This document shows, piece by piece, positions 17,449 to 26,273 of a DNA stretch of 64,000 nucleotides. Where the stretch lies: the NCBI GenBank assembly GCA_944389415.1, contig CALXMF010000010.1:1-64000 (forward strand), read 5' to 3'. A program made the position numbers and the translations under genes. Every line of letters begins with the position of its first letter. The stretch's first letter is position 1. Under the pieces are notes generated by a model that searched no databases, was not told where the DNA came from, and was given only the letters and a program-made list of their open reading frames with translations. This stretch comes from an uncultured Spirochaetota bacterium (GTDB lineage: Bacteria > Spirochaetota > Spirochaetia > Treponematales > Treponemataceae).

Positions 17449-18492
17449 TTAGTCAGTAAAGCGGATATCCTGCCAAATTTCATTATATTTGGCCAATCCT
17501 TCCGCAAGATCTGATTTTATTTCACAATTCACCATATCATCTGCCTGATAGTGGGGAGTTACCGTCATATATTTTTCTGCCTCTATATTTACACTTGGCG
17601 GGAAATAAAATGTATCTAGAAACTGAGCATATATTTCAGGACGATGTATAAAGTTAATAAATTCCATTGCTAGATCATAGTGTTTTGCATTTTTCAGAAT
17701 ACATAATGAATCAATATACATAGGTCCACCCATTTCCGGAATAAAAAAATCCACTGTCTCCCATTGCGCCTGAGGAACTTCACCAAAAACAACTTCTGCA
17801 TATCCCTGTACGGCCCAGAAATCACCAGATGCAAATGATTTGCCAAAACCTTCAGCATCAAATTTGACCAGATTGGGTTTCCACTGCTTAATAATCAGCT
17901 CTTTAGCAGACTTAAGTTCTGCATCATTAAGAGAATTTACCGAATGCCCCTGATACATTAATGCATCACCAAGTACCTCGCGCATATCATCCATCATGCT
18001 CATATGATTCTTCAACCGTGTATCTGCAAATATACTCCAATCCCGCGGATAATCCTGAATTTTAGTTTTATTTACGGCAATTCCTGCAGCTCCCATATAA
18101 TAAGGAACGCTGTATTCCATAGTTGGATCATAAGATGCCTTGCTCAGCACCAGCTCACTAATATATTTGCCGTTCGGAAATTTTGCGTGATCAATTGGGG
18201 CAAGCATATCTTCTTTCATCATGATAGAAACATAATCCTGAGAAGGAACAACGATATCATATCCTGTCGCCCCTGCCTTCAATTTTGCAAACATTTCTTC
18301 GTTTGAGGCAAAACTATCAATACGGACTGTAACACCAAATTCCTGCTCAAATTGCTTGATAACAGAATCAGGCGTGTAATATGTCCAGTTGAACAGATAT
18401 AATGTTTTTCCGTCATCAGTAGAACATGCTGTAAAACACAAAACAACAATTACTAACGCAAAAAGTAATAGACCAGTAATATTCTTCTTCAT
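17449..18492 (-). CDS. potD: Spermidine/putrescine-binding lipoprotein PotD
   Basis: The 347-residue binding protein of the polyamine importer. The signal ends in CFTAC, a lipobox, so it is lipid-anchored at the outer face of the inner membrane. The mature protein begins with the PotD hallmark LYLFNWTYYTPDSVIKQFE and has GYDIVVPSQDYVSIM and WAVQGYAEVVFGE segments. The ATG at 18492 has GGGAGG eight bases upstream; the longer open frame runs back into potC. It is the last gene of potABCD, 52 bp after potC. I recall T. pallidum having the same four-gene order. Confidence 0.95.
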   Translation of the reverse strand: MKKNITGLLLFALVIVVLCFTACSTDDGKTLYLFNWTYYTPDSVIKQFEQEFGVTVRIDSFASNEEMFAKLKAGATGYDIVVPSQDYVSIMMKEDMLAPIDHAKFPNGKYISELVLSKASYDPTMEYSVPYYMGAAGIAVNKTKIQDYPRDWSIFADTRLKNHMSMMDDMREVLGDALMYQGHSVNSLNDAELKSAKELIIKQWKPNLVKFDAEGFGKSFASGDFWAVQGYAEVVFGEVPQAQWETVDFFIPEMGGPMYIDSLCILKNAKHYDLAMEFINFIHRPEIYAQFLDTFYFPPSVNIEAEKYMTVTPHYQADDMVNCEIKSDLAEGLAKYNEIWQDIRFTD

Positions 18493-18544
18493 AAAAGAAT
18501 CCTCCCATTCATATGAATAAAGCTTTGCCGCAATTACATTGCAA

Positions 18545-19423
18545 TTATTTTGAAGCGGCAATGGTTTTCAAAAACTTACGTGAAGTAAACGCAATCAGAA
18601 TTGTCGCCAGAATCAGCACAAATGACAGCGCATTAATTACTGGTGACACCCCATAGCGTATCATTGAATATACATATAACGGCAGTGTTGTTGAACCGGG
18701 CCCCGAGACAAAAAAGGTTATCACAAAATCTTCAAGAGACATTGTAACAGCCATCATAAAACCCGAAAGAATTCCCGGCATAATAGCAGGAATAATAACC
18801 TTAATCATTGTTTGTCGTTCCGTTGCCCCCAGATCATGAGCAGCCTCAATGATCGAAAAATCAAATTCATCAAGACGAGCCAACACCATCAAAAAAACAA
18901 ATGGCAGACAAAAAGTTGTATGAGCAACAAAAATAGTAAAAAAACCAAGAGGAACTTTAATACCGGAAAAGAAAATTAACATTGAGACACCAATAATAAC
19001 TTCCGGCAGCACCATTGGAAGAAAACTGATAGTCTGTATATAATTTTTTCCACGGAATTTATACCAGTTCATACCAACAGCCGCCATTGTTCCAAGCACA
19101 GTTGCTACAGCAGCTGATGCAAAAGCAATCAATAGGCTGTTTACAAGAGATACCCATAAATTTCTGGAATTAAACAGTAGCTCCCGATACCAGACTAACG
19201 AAAAGCCAGTAAAATCACCGCCCTTACTTTCATTAAATGAATACGCAATAATGAAAATAAGCGGCAGAAATAAGAATATAAAAGTAATCACCATAACTGT
19301 CACAGACAGGGAAAACTTATGGCGTCTGCGCTGAAACGCCCGCCGTGCATGCCGGGCTGGTTCTGATGAAGGCTTCTTTTTGTTAATACGGGCGACAAAC
19401 CCTTTATAAGGATTTCTCATCAT
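18545..19423 (-). CDS. potC: Spermidine/putrescine ABC transporter permease PotC
   Basis: A 292-residue inner-membrane permease with about six membrane segments and the EAA loop EAAHDLGATERQTMIKVIIP that docks on PotA. A strongly basic N-terminal 45 residues faces the cytoplasm. The start is the ATG at 19423, which has GGAGG six bases upstream and overlaps the potB stop by four bases; the longer open frame upstream is inside potB. Confidence 0.94.
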   Translation of the reverse strand: MMRNPYKGFVARINKKKPSSEPARHARRAFQRRRHKFSLSVTVMVITFIFLFLPLIFIIAYSFNESKGGDFTGFSLVWYRELLFNSRNLWVSLVNSLLIAFASAAVATVLGTMAAVGMNWYKFRGKNYIQTISFLPMVLPEVIIGVSMLIFFSGIKVPLGFFTIFVAHTTFCLPFVFLMVLARLDEFDFSIIEAAHDLGATERQTMIKVIIPAIMPGILSGFMMAVTMSLEDFVITFFVSGPGSTTLPLYVYSMIRYGVSPVINALSFVLILATILIAFTSRKFLKTIAASK

Positions 19424-20322
19424 TTTGCGCCTCCAACAGCGGAAGTATTTTTCTCTGCATCTTTTTTTCCTGAGAACATCATCCACATAACACCAAGCGT
19501 ACTGATAAGCGTAATCACGAGCGAAAATGCTGCCGCAAGCGGCCAGTTTCGAGTTTTATTTACCTGATCGACAATAACATTTCCGAGCATATATGAATCA
19601 CGTCCGCCAACCAACAGAGGAACTGTATATGCACCAAAAATAGGAATAAATGTAAAAATAAAAGCTGTCACCACACCGCTTTTAATATTGGGCAACATTA
19701 CTTTAAATATAGATTCCGGTTTTGTTGCTCCCAAATCTCGAGCTGCTTCCAATAATGAAAAATCAAACCTGTCTATCGCCGTAAACACTGGAAGAATTGC
19801 GTATGGCAGATACATATATACAGATACTAAAATAACAGCATTCTGGTTATACAACAAAGACGTATCAGCCCCAATCACTCCAAGCTGCTGCAGAAATGTA
19901 TTTACGACACCCTCGTTGCTCAATATCGACATCCACGCAAATATCCTAATGAGTGAATTTGTCCAGAACGGAATAATGACCAGAAAAAGCAGCAATGTCT
20001 GGTGCCGACTGCGAGCCATCGCATATCCGCAAGGTAGCGCAAACAGAATTGTTATCACTGTAGATAACGCAGCAATTTTCAAGGTTCGGCAGAATATCAT
20101 TCCATATGCGGGATCAAACATCTGCCGGTATGCTTCAAAAGACAATTTTAGTACAACACCACCGTACAGTCCCTTTGCAAGAAAACTGTATGAAATAATT
20201 ATAACAAGCGGAACAACAAAAAATAGTGTAAACCACAACCCCATTGGCCATGCATAAAAAGGCCCGGGATTACGTATTTTACCATGTCCGCCATCAGGTA
20301 TATTCTCCCGGACAGCTTTCAT
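19420..20322 (-). CDS. potB: Spermidine/putrescine ABC transporter permease PotB
   Basis: A 300-residue permease, the second half of the polyamine channel, with six membrane segments and the EAA loop EAARDLGATKPESIFKVMLP. The ATG overlaps the potA stop (ATGA), so the ATPase and permease are made together. WPMGLWFTLFFVVPLVIII marks the first membrane span. Open frames on the opposite strand here are only its shadow. Confidence 0.94.
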   Translation of the reverse strand: MKAVRENIPDGGHGKIRNPGPFYAWPMGLWFTLFFVVPLVIIISYSFLAKGLYGGVVLKLSFEAYRQMFDPAYGMIFCRTLKIAALSTVITILFALPCGYAMARSRHQTLLLFLVIIPFWTNSLIRIFAWMSILSNEGVVNTFLQQLGVIGADTSLLYNQNAVILVSVYMYLPYAILPVFTAIDRFDFSLLEAARDLGATKPESIFKVMLPNIKSGVVTAFIFTFIPIFGAYTVPLLVGGRDSYMLGNVIVDQVNKTRNWPLAAAFSLVITLISTLGVMWMMFSGKKDAEKNTSAVGGAK

Positions 20323-21482
20323 TTATCAATATCCTCGACAATGTATCCATCGTTGGCGCTCCATGAAATATACACATTGTCCTTCCACGCAATTTCAGGG
20401 CCGTCGTCCAGATAGGTTGTATGCTGCTTAAAAACTTTAACAATCGTTCCGTTTTCAAGGCGAACATAAAATTTAGACTGAAAACCAGAATACACAGGCT
20501 CCTCAACAACACCGCGAAAGATATTAATATCACTGCGGTTTGTTACCGGCGGTTCCAGAGTAATGCGGATTTTTTCCGGACGTACAGTAAAACATACTTT
20601 CTGACCAACTTCAGTACGTTCATAATCAGTAACATGTACATACTGAGGAGATTCTGTTCCGGGGATCACCAATTCAGGAGCCTCAAGCGTTACCATAAAT
20701 TCAGGATCCTTACCGGGAGCGACCTCTATTGGACGGCATTCTTCAACACGAGAGGCAAAAATATTTGTCTCACCGATAAACTGAGCTACAAACTCTGTGG
20801 CAGGACTCTCATATATTTCAAACGGCGTACCTACCTGAAGAACCTTGCCCTGATTCATGACAGCGATACGATCAGAAACAGATAAAGCCTCTGACTGATC
20901 ATGTGTCACATAAATAAATGTAATACCAATTTTATCATGCAATGCATCCAAATCAACGAGCAGGTTTGAGCGCAGTTTCGCATCCAGTGCAGAAAGAGGC
21001 TCATCAAGCAGAAGAACTTCTGGTTCGTTAATAAGCGCACGTGCGATGGCAACACGCTGACGCTGTCCACCTGAAAGTTGATTGGGTTTTTTATTCAGAT
21101 GAGCGTCAAGCTGTACTAGATGCAAATATTCCCGCACTTTATCATCAATAATCTTTTTATCTTCTTTTTTCAGTCGAAGTGGGAACGCTACGTTTTCATA
21201 CACAGAAAGATGCGGGAACAGTGCATAACTCTGGAAAACGGTATTAGATGGCCGCTTATTCGCAGCAAGCGGCAATACATTTTTACCATTAAAAAGCACC
21301 GAGCCTTCATCAGGATATTCAAATCCGGCAATAATCCGCAGCAAAGTCGTTTTGCCACAACCAGAAGGCCCTAAAAGTGAAAAAAACTCACCCTTATTGA
21401 TAGTAAATTTAACATCATCCAGCGCATGAAACGAACCAAAATGCTTTGATACGTTCTCAATGGATACGGTACTTCCTTTCAA
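20319..21482 (-). CDS. potA: Spermidine/putrescine ABC transporter ATPase PotA
   Basis: The 387-residue ATPase has Walker A (GPSGCGKTTLLRII), signature (LSGGQRQRVAIARAL) and Walker B (LLLDEPLSALD) in its first 240 residues and a C-terminal TOBE-type regulatory domain (VCFTVRPEKIRI). It energises polyamine uptake. The start appears to be TTG at 21482 with GGA and AAAGG just upstream; no ATG lies close by. It heads the potABCD operon, with a promoter at 21568-21540. Confidence 0.95.
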   Translation of the reverse strand: MKGSTVSIENVSKHFGSFHALDDVKFTINKGEFFSLLGPSGCGKTTLLRIIAGFEYPDEGSVLFNGKNVLPLAANKRPSNTVFQSYALFPHLSVYENVAFPLRLKKEDKKIIDDKVREYLHLVQLDAHLNKKPNQLSGGQRQRVAIARALINEPEVLLLDEPLSALDAKLRSNLLVDLDALHDKIGITFIYVTHDQSEALSVSDRIAVMNQGKVLQVGTPFEIYESPATEFVAQFIGETNIFASRVEECRPIEVAPGKDPEFMVTLEAPELVIPGTESPQYVHVTDYERTEVGQKVCFTVRPEKIRITLEPPVTNRSDINIFRGVVEEPVYSGFQSKFYVRLENGTIVKVFKQHTTYLDDGPEIAWKDNVYISWSANDGYIVEDIDK

Positions 21483-21539
21483 TGGTTTTCCTTTTCCCCC
21501 TTCATTACAGGTAAAGTAAAAAAGCTATTATTATATGTG

Positions 21540-21568
21540 AATATGGGTTATAAAAGTTCAATTGTCAA
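21540..21568 (-). promoter_or_regulatory. Putative promoter of potABCD
   Basis: On the minus strand TTGACA (21568-21563) is followed after 17 bp by CATATT (21545-21540), about 58 bp before the potA start. The -35 box is perfect and the -10 box is fair. Confidence 0.5.
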
Positions 21569-21621
21569 TAGGAATGAAAGTAAAAAATAAAAAAGAAATG
21601 TTTTTCGTCATACAAGATATT

Positions 21622-21945
21622 TCATTTAAGAAACATATATATAACTGTTCCTCCGAAGATACTAATCATAGCGTTGTTTTTCCATATATAGGTCAGTACA
21701 GTAAAAGCAATCCCTGCAAAATGAGGCAAACCGTGTAACGGTCCCCACAGATCAGCTGTTTTCAGACAATCTGTCAGCAATACCGCCATCACAAGAGGAG
21801 GAATATACCGCGCGATAAAATCTAACAACGCAGGCGGTTCTTTCCGTGAAAATAACAGAAATGGGAACGCTCTTGTTGCATAAATAATTAACCCAGAAAC
21901 CAACGCTGCAATCAGAGCTGCCTGAAGAGAAAGGGACTGTGTCAT
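21622..21945 (-). CDS. azlD: Branched-chain amino acid exporter subunit AzlD
   Basis: A 107-residue membrane protein with three to four hydrophobic segments (IAALVSGLIIYATRAFPFLL, YIPPLVMAVLLTDCL, GGTVIYMFL) typical of AzlD, the small partner of AzlC. The ATG at 21945 overlaps the azlC stop by four bases and has GGAGAG upstream; the longer open frame lies in azlC. With AzlC it should export branched-chain or related amino acids. Confidence 0.9.
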   Translation of the reverse strand: MTQSLSLQAALIAALVSGLIIYATRAFPFLLFSRKEPPALLDFIARYIPPLVMAVLLTDCLKTADLWGPLHGLPHFAGIAFTVLTYIWKNNAMISIFGGTVIYMFLK

Positions 21946-22649
21946 TCCATCTCTCCTTTTCGCGCAGCAAAAAAAGTTCTTCCGCGCAGCAGCGATAGTA
22001 TAGCGATTCCTCCAGCCAGAGCGGTGAGCAGCACGTTCTCCGCCGGAACCCAAAATACAGCACACATCGTCGCAACAATACCAACCGCAGGAGGCAGCAG
22101 ATCATGTGTTTTCTTTAGTTGATCAACAAGCAATACAGTGAACAGTGCCGTCAACGCAAAATCAACACCATCAAAAGAAAAAGGAATCAACGTACCGGCA
22201 AGTGCGCCAATAACACTGCCAATAACCCAGTAAGATTGGTCAAGCACCGCTATCGCACCGTAAAAAGATGCTGAAGTCACATTGCGCGGCACCGCACAGC
22301 CGGTCATTAGCGCATATGTTTCATCGGTCAGGGCAAACACCAGATACGGTTTCCATTTTCCCGTATCCTTAAAGGCCTTAATGAGCGACAGACCGTATAC
22401 AATATGGCGGATATTGACCAGCAGCATGGTAACCATAATCGTGGATAATCCCGCACCTGCAGAAAAAAGTCCCACCGCCATATACTGCCCTGCCCCGGCA
22501 TACATTAAGATACTCATTACCGGCGCAAGCCACCATGGATACCCGGCTTTAACTAACATAAGACCAAACGGTATCCCGATAGCAAGATATCCAAACAGCA
22601 CAGGCACAGTCACTTTAAACGCCTGCCGCAAACAAAGCGAATTCATCAC
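21942..22649 (-). CDS. azlC: Branched-chain amino acid exporter subunit AzlC
   Basis: A 235-residue polytopic membrane protein of the AzlC family: FGYLAIGIPFGLMLVKAGYP at the start, MYAGAGQYMAVGL, NIRHIVYGLSL and LTDETYALMTG. It pairs with AzlD for amino-acid efflux. The start is GTG at 22649 or the next codon, ATG. A promoter TTGCGA-17-TATAAT ends only seven bases before the GTG, so the message has almost no leader and no ribosome site is seen. Confidence 0.9.
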   Translation of the reverse strand: MMNSLCLRQAFKVTVPVLFGYLAIGIPFGLMLVKAGYPWWLAPVMSILMYAGAGQYMAVGLFSAGAGLSTIMVTMLLVNIRHIVYGLSLIKAFKDTGKWKPYLVFALTDETYALMTGCAVPRNVTSASFYGAIAVLDQSYWVIGSVIGALAGTLIPFSFDGVDFALTALFTVLLVDQLKKTHDLLPPAVGIVATMCAVFWVPAENVLLTALAGGIAILSLLRGRTFFAARKGEME

Positions 22650-22656
22650 ATCTACA

Positions 22657-22685
22657 ATTATAGTAAATTCACTTTACTGTCGCAA
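22657..22685 (-). promoter_or_regulatory. Promoter of azlCD, near-leaderless
   Basis: TTGCGA (22685-22680), 17 bp, TATAAT (22662-22657) on the minus strand, then seven bases to GTG at 22649. Confidence 0.65.
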
Positions 22686-22755
22686 GAGAACAACGGCAAT
22701 CGCCATTAAATAGTCTCAACTGCTTTAAGCTCTGCTGCTGGTATAAAATAAATCA

Positions 22756-24066
22756 TCAAAGTCTCTCACGCACACAATAAATACCAAACGAACCAGATAT
22801 TTTACAATCAATTTTTACATAGAGATACTGGCTAGTATAATATGATGCAGATTCTCCCCACGTTCCATTATCTATATTCTCTGCATATACTATTCCTGTC
22901 TGGTTATAAAAAGTTCCAACTACATCAGACGTAAAATCGGTACTCGATTGTCTATCAAAAAAACAGATAGTATACTTGTACTGATTATTAGAAGGTTGGG
23001 TTGCTAATATCCGGAACCAATAAGTATTGCCTGCTATCACATTTTTCACAATCGCATTTTCTGCTCCCAATCCTGTTATCTCCTGAAAATCTCTTGGCGG
23101 AGTCCAAGAAGCAGATAGTGTAATTTTTGCATAGGAGGAATATTCACTGAAAACATTACCATCATATGCTTTAACCCAAATATAGTAGGTTTTATTTTCA
23201 GAAAGTCCTGAAATAATATCATAGTAAGTTGAATTAGAAACAACCCCCAAATATTTTGCCGTATCAGTGTAAGGAATGGTATTCAAATATACATAATATT
23301 TCACAGCACCACTTACGCGATTCCATGACAAGCGAACAGAGGTTGACGATGTCACATCAGCAGAAACTCCTGTTGGCGCAGGAAGTATTTCCTTTCTCGG
23401 GACTGTACATGAACCATAATCACTGAAATTACTTGTTACAGAATTATTTTTTGCTTTTATCCAAAAATAATATGTTGTACCAGCAGAAACATTTGTGAGA
23501 GATGCCGTTACAGATGTTCGATTTTCACCTTGCTTTGCATTATTCACATTTGCTGTTTTACCCCACCAGAATTCATAACTTGTCGCACCATCAACAGGGC
23601 TCCATGTTACTTTGATTTCATCATGCTCAGATATATATGTTGCTGTTACTCTCTCCGGTGACGCTAACAAGGAAGAATCTTCATTCTCCTCGATATCATC
23701 ACCTAATGCAGGTTGCGTATCACGTAGTGCACCTGTTGAACTGTCATACCACCATTCACCACAGGTAACACGCAAAATCGAAGAAGCTCCGGTCCAATTA
23801 CCAGGTGCAACTAAAAACTGTACAGTAGCAGAAGATGCTTCTATTGAACACTGATACCAACCGCTTTCCTCGATTGTCATATACATACCCAAACTATTAT
23901 CTTGTCCATCCAATTGATAATATATATACTTATATTCTTCTGGAGAATGGAGTATTATTTTATCCATTAACCCGCCTGGATACGATATATTACCACTGTC
24001 AGACTCCATTTCACATCCTATAACAAACAAGCCCATACCCATCAACAAAAGAAAAATCTTTTTCAT
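22756..24066 (-). CDS. Fibronectin type III lipoprotein
   Basis: A 436-residue lipoprotein: signal MKKIFLLLMGMGLFVIGC with the lipobox cysteine at residue 18. After an N-terminal beta-rich part come two fibronectin type III domains, about residues 135-225 (TATYISEHDEIKVTWSPV, TYYFWIKAKNN) and 230-318 (GVSADVTSSTSVRLSWNRV, TYYIWVKAYDG). The C-terminal 110 residues, rich in aromatic residues, recall bacterial pre-peptidase or sugar-binding modules but are not assigned. It is probably on the cell surface or in the periplasm and binds protein or polysaccharide. GGGAGG precedes the ATG at 24066; an open frame upstream crosses the operator and is not used. It is divergent from the XRE regulator gene. 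Confidence 0.85.
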   Translation of the reverse strand: MKKIFLLLMGMGLFVIGCEMESDSGNISYPGGLMDKIILHSPEEYKYIYYQLDGQDNSLGMYMTIEESGWYQCSIEASSATVQFLVAPGNWTGASSILRVTCGEWWYDSSTGALRDTQPALGDDIEENEDSSLLASPERVTATYISEHDEIKVTWSPVDGATSYEFWWGKTANVNNAKQGENRTSVTASLTNVSAGTTYYFWIKAKNNSVTSNFSDYGSCTVPRKEILPAPTGVSADVTSSTSVRLSWNRVSGAVKYYVYLNTIPYTDTAKYLGVVSNSTYYDIISGLSENKTYYIWVKAYDGNVFSEYSSYAKITLSASWTPPRDFQEITGLGAENAIVKNVIAGNTYWFRILATQPSNNQYKYTICFFDRQSSTDFTSDVVGTFYNQTGIVYAENIDNGTWGESASYYTSQYLYVKIDCKISGSFGIYCVRERL

Positions 24067-24102
24067 TGTAAACCTCCCTAAATCAAGAAAAATAATATAA
24101 AT

Positions 24103-24173
24103 CTCGACATAATCGAGTATAACACAGATAATTCTCGATGTAAATAAATTTATTAACATAAATACTCGATTAT
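24103..24173. promoter_or_regulatory. Repeated operator between XRE regulator and FN3 lipoprotein
   Basis: Three TCGA-centred boxes lie here: CTCGACATAATCGAG at 24103-24117, ATTCTCGATG at 24131-24140 and ATACTCGATTAT at 24162-24173. The 12-mer ATAATCGAGTAT (24109-24120) recurs as its exact reverse complement at 24162-24173. The right copy overlaps the -10 of the XRE gene, fitting autoregulation. Confidence 0.65.
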
Positions 24174-24182
24174 ACTGAGAAT

Positions 24183-24464
24183 ATGCAGTCATACCTTGAC
24201 GAATTCAGATTTAATATGAAATATTACCGGGAAAAACAAGGAATCACACAGACACAGTTGTCCATCATTTGTGATTGTGGAACCGGTACAATTGGAGGTA
24301 TTGAATCTGGTAAGGCAAAACCATCGTTTGATATGATCATAAAAATAGCAGAAGCGTTGCAGATTCATCCAGCAGAACTCTTTAAAAGAGATTCCTGTAT
24401 AAACAAAGAAGAATTAAAAAAAACATTGCAATGTCAGTTCAATAAAATCATTGATTCTTTATAA
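24183..24464 (+). CDS. XRE-family helix-turn-helix regulator
   Basis: A 93-residue protein that is almost entirely a Cro/CI-type helix-turn-helix: FNMKYYREKQGITQTQLSII for the first helices, GTGTIGGIESGKAKPSFDMI for recognition and wing, and IAEALQIHPAELF. It has no sensor domain. It should bind the TCGA-centred boxes just upstream and control itself and the divergent FN3 lipoprotein gene (inference). TATACT (24171-24176) ends six bases before the ATG and only a weak GAG could act as a ribosome site, so the message may be leaderless. The -35 element is poor. Confidence 0.88.
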   Translation: MQSYLDEFRFNMKYYREKQGITQTQLSIICDCGTGTIGGIESGKAKPSFDMIIKIAEALQIHPAELFKRDSCINKEELKKTLQCQFNKIIDSL

Positions 24465-24544
24465 AACAGACAGACACATTGTTCCTCTTCAGCATCAATT
24501 AATTAAATAGACAACCTATACAACATAGCAGGAACAAAGATTTT

Positions 24545-24592
24545 TGCATATTATTGCAGAAAAAATGCATATTTACTATACTATGATGCATA
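24545..24592. promoter_or_regulatory. Three TGCATA boxes at 21-bp intervals
   Basis: TGCATA occurs at 24545, 24566 and 24587, exactly 21 bp apart, so all three lie on one face of the helix. The first is also half of TGCATATTATTGCA, an inverted TGCA pair. The boxes flank and enter the promoter of the downstream amino-acid binding protein, as expected for a repressor that binds cooperatively. Confidence 0.65.
24554..24582 (+). promoter_or_regulatory. Promoter of the amino-acid importer
   Basis: TTGCAG (24554-24559), 17 bp, TATACT (24577-24582); about 30 bp of leader before the GTG start with a GGAGG site. Confidence 0.7.
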
Positions 24593-24618
24593 CGTGTTTA
24601 TCACACTTGGAGGTAACT

Positions 24619-25458
24619 GTGAAATTATCAAAGTATCTGGCAGTTTTTGCTTTAGCTGTCGCTCTTGTGATGCCCGCTGTAGCAGGTGGACAAAAAGAAT
24701 CTGTATCAAAGATGGAGCAGATCAAAAAAGATGGGAAACTAATTCTTGGCACATCTGCGGATTATCCCCCTTATGAATTCCATCTGCTTAAAGACGGACA
24801 GGACACAATCGTCGGATTTGATATCGCAATAGCACAAGCAATCGCTGATGAATTTGGTGTCGAGCTTGAAATCAAAGATATGAATTTCGACGGTTTGCTG
24901 GCAGCCCTTGTTTCAGGAAATGTGGATATTGTTCTTTCAGGCATGACTCCAACTGAAGAACGCCGCCAAAATGTCGATTTTTCTGATATTTATTATCAGG
25001 CAGTTCATGGAGCTGTTATCCGTAAAGCAGATGCGGCAAAATACGCTTCAGATCCAGCATCACTTAAAGACGTTATGATTGGTGCCCAGAAAGGAGCAAT
25101 TCAGGTTGGCATCGCAAAAACACAAATTAAAGGTGTTACCGGAGCGGATGTTGATAATAACCATCCCCAGATTAAAGAATTAGGTACACTGCCCGATCTG
25201 ATTATGGAACTGAAGAACAATAAAGTAGAAGCTGTTATTTCTGAACTACCCGTCGCAGAAGCATATGTAAAAGCAAATCCAGATTTGATGCTTGCTGAAT
25301 ATTCTTTTGAAGATACAGAAGGCGGTTCAGCAATTGCTATAAAAAAAGGAAATGAAGATTTTGTAAAGGCTATTAATGAGGTACTGAAAAAGCTTCATTC
25401 AGAAAACAAGATCAACGAATTTGTCGCAGAAGCAAATATGATAGCCGATACTCTGTAA
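24619..25458 (+). CDS. Polar amino acid ABC transporter, periplasmic binding protein
   Basis: A 279-residue binding protein of the family-3 (glutamine/arginine type) solute receptors: LILGTSADYPPYEF, VGFDIAIAQAIADEFGV, DIVLSGMTPTEERRQNVDFS and GGSAIAIKKGNEDF. A signal peptide ending MPAVA|GGQKE exports it to the periplasm; it has no lipobox. GTG at 24619 is the start because GGAGG lies five bases before it and the signal peptide begins there; the upstream open frame crosses the promoter. It is followed by a strong terminator before the permease gene. The three TGCATA boxes suggest repression by an amino-acid-sensing factor. Confidence 0.93.
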   Translation: MKLSKYLAVFALAVALVMPAVAGGQKESVSKMEQIKKDGKLILGTSADYPPYEFHLLKDGQDTIVGFDIAIAQAIADEFGVELEIKDMNFDGLLAALVSGNVDIVLSGMTPTEERRQNVDFSDIYYQAVHGAVIRKADAAKYASDPASLKDVMIGAQKGAIQVGIAKTQIKGVTGADVDNNHPQIKELGTLPDLIMELKNNKVEAVISELPVAEAYVKANPDLMLAEYSFEDTEGGSAIAIKKGNEDFVKAINEVLKKLHSENKINEFVAEANMIADTL

Positions 25459-25473
25459 AACAGCAGTAATCGT

Positions 25474-25513
25474 AAAAAAAAGGACACTTTTTTACAGTAA
25501 GTGTCCTTTTTTT
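25474..25513 (+). terminator. Intrinsic terminator between binding protein and permease
   Basis: AAAAAAAGGACACTT pairs with AAGTGTCCTTTTTTT around a nine-base loop, with the T-run on the 3' side. It lies inside the importer gene set, so read-through would give fewer permease/ATPase than binding-protein messages. Confidence 0.88.
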
Positions 25514-25580
25514 ATTTTCATAACTTCCGTTCTATATTATAATTATAAAATAATTCTCGTTTTCATGAGGAAAAAAGAAG

Positions 25581-26273
25581 TTGAATTTTTCATTCATGGG
25601 CCGGTATTGGTCCTTTTATCTGATCGGCGCTAAAAACACAATATTGTTAGCGCTGCTCGCTGTTATGTTGGGAACCTGTCTGGGACTTATAATCGCAATA
25701 GGAAGAATTAGTAAAAACCGTGTTCTGCGGATTGCAGGTACAGCATATGTCGAATTTATCCGAGGCACACCTCTTCTGGTACAACTTTTTATCATATACT
25801 ATGGTCTACAGGCCGTTGGTATAAGATTTCCAGACATCCCCTTTATGAGCGCATTGCTTGGCATTAATTTCTCTGATTTTATGTCTGGTGTCATCACTAT
25901 GGGAATCAATTCCGCCGCATATGTCTGTGAGATTTTTCGCTCTGGTATTCAATCTATTGATAAAGGGCAAATGGAAGCAGGCCGCAGTTTGGGACTTAAT
26001 TACCGACAGACAATGACACATATTATAATACCTCAGGCTGTTAGAAATGTACTGCCTGCCCTTGGCAATGAATTTGTCGTTGTAATAAAAGAATCCTCTA
26101 TTGTTTCCATCATCGGTATTGCAGATCTTATGTACAAGGCAAATACAGTCAGGGGAAATACTTTTCAGCCCTTTGAACCTTTGTTAGTCGCAGCGTTTGT
26201 ATATTTCATATTAACATTCCCGCTGTCTAAACTTCTTGCTCATATTGAACGGAGGATGCGTACCCATGACTGA
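25581..26273 (+). CDS. Polar amino acid ABC transporter permease
   Basis: A 230-residue HisM/GlnP-type permease with about five membrane segments, the motif [13 protein letters not shown] and the EAA loop [14 protein letters not shown]. It forms the channel for the binding protein upstream. The start is probably TTG at 25581, with GAGGA upstream; an ATG at 25596 has no site. The ATPase gene overlaps its end by eight bases. Confidence 0.92.
   Translation: MNFSFMGRYWSFYLIGAKNTILLALLAVMLGTCLGLIIAIGRISKNRVLRIAGTAYVEFIRGTPLLVQLFIIYYGLQAVGIRFPDIPFMSALLGINFSDFMSGVITMGINSAAYVCEIFRSGIQSIDKGQMEAGRSLGLNYRQTMTHIIIPQAVRNVLPALGNEFVVVIKESSIVSIIGIADLMYKANTVRGNTFQPFEPLLVAAFVYFILTFPLSKLLAHIERRMRTHD

Noticed and set aside
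19688-20257. 189-codon plus-strand frame
   Set aside because: It lies wholly opposite potB, whose family assignment is firm; no ribosome site or domain.
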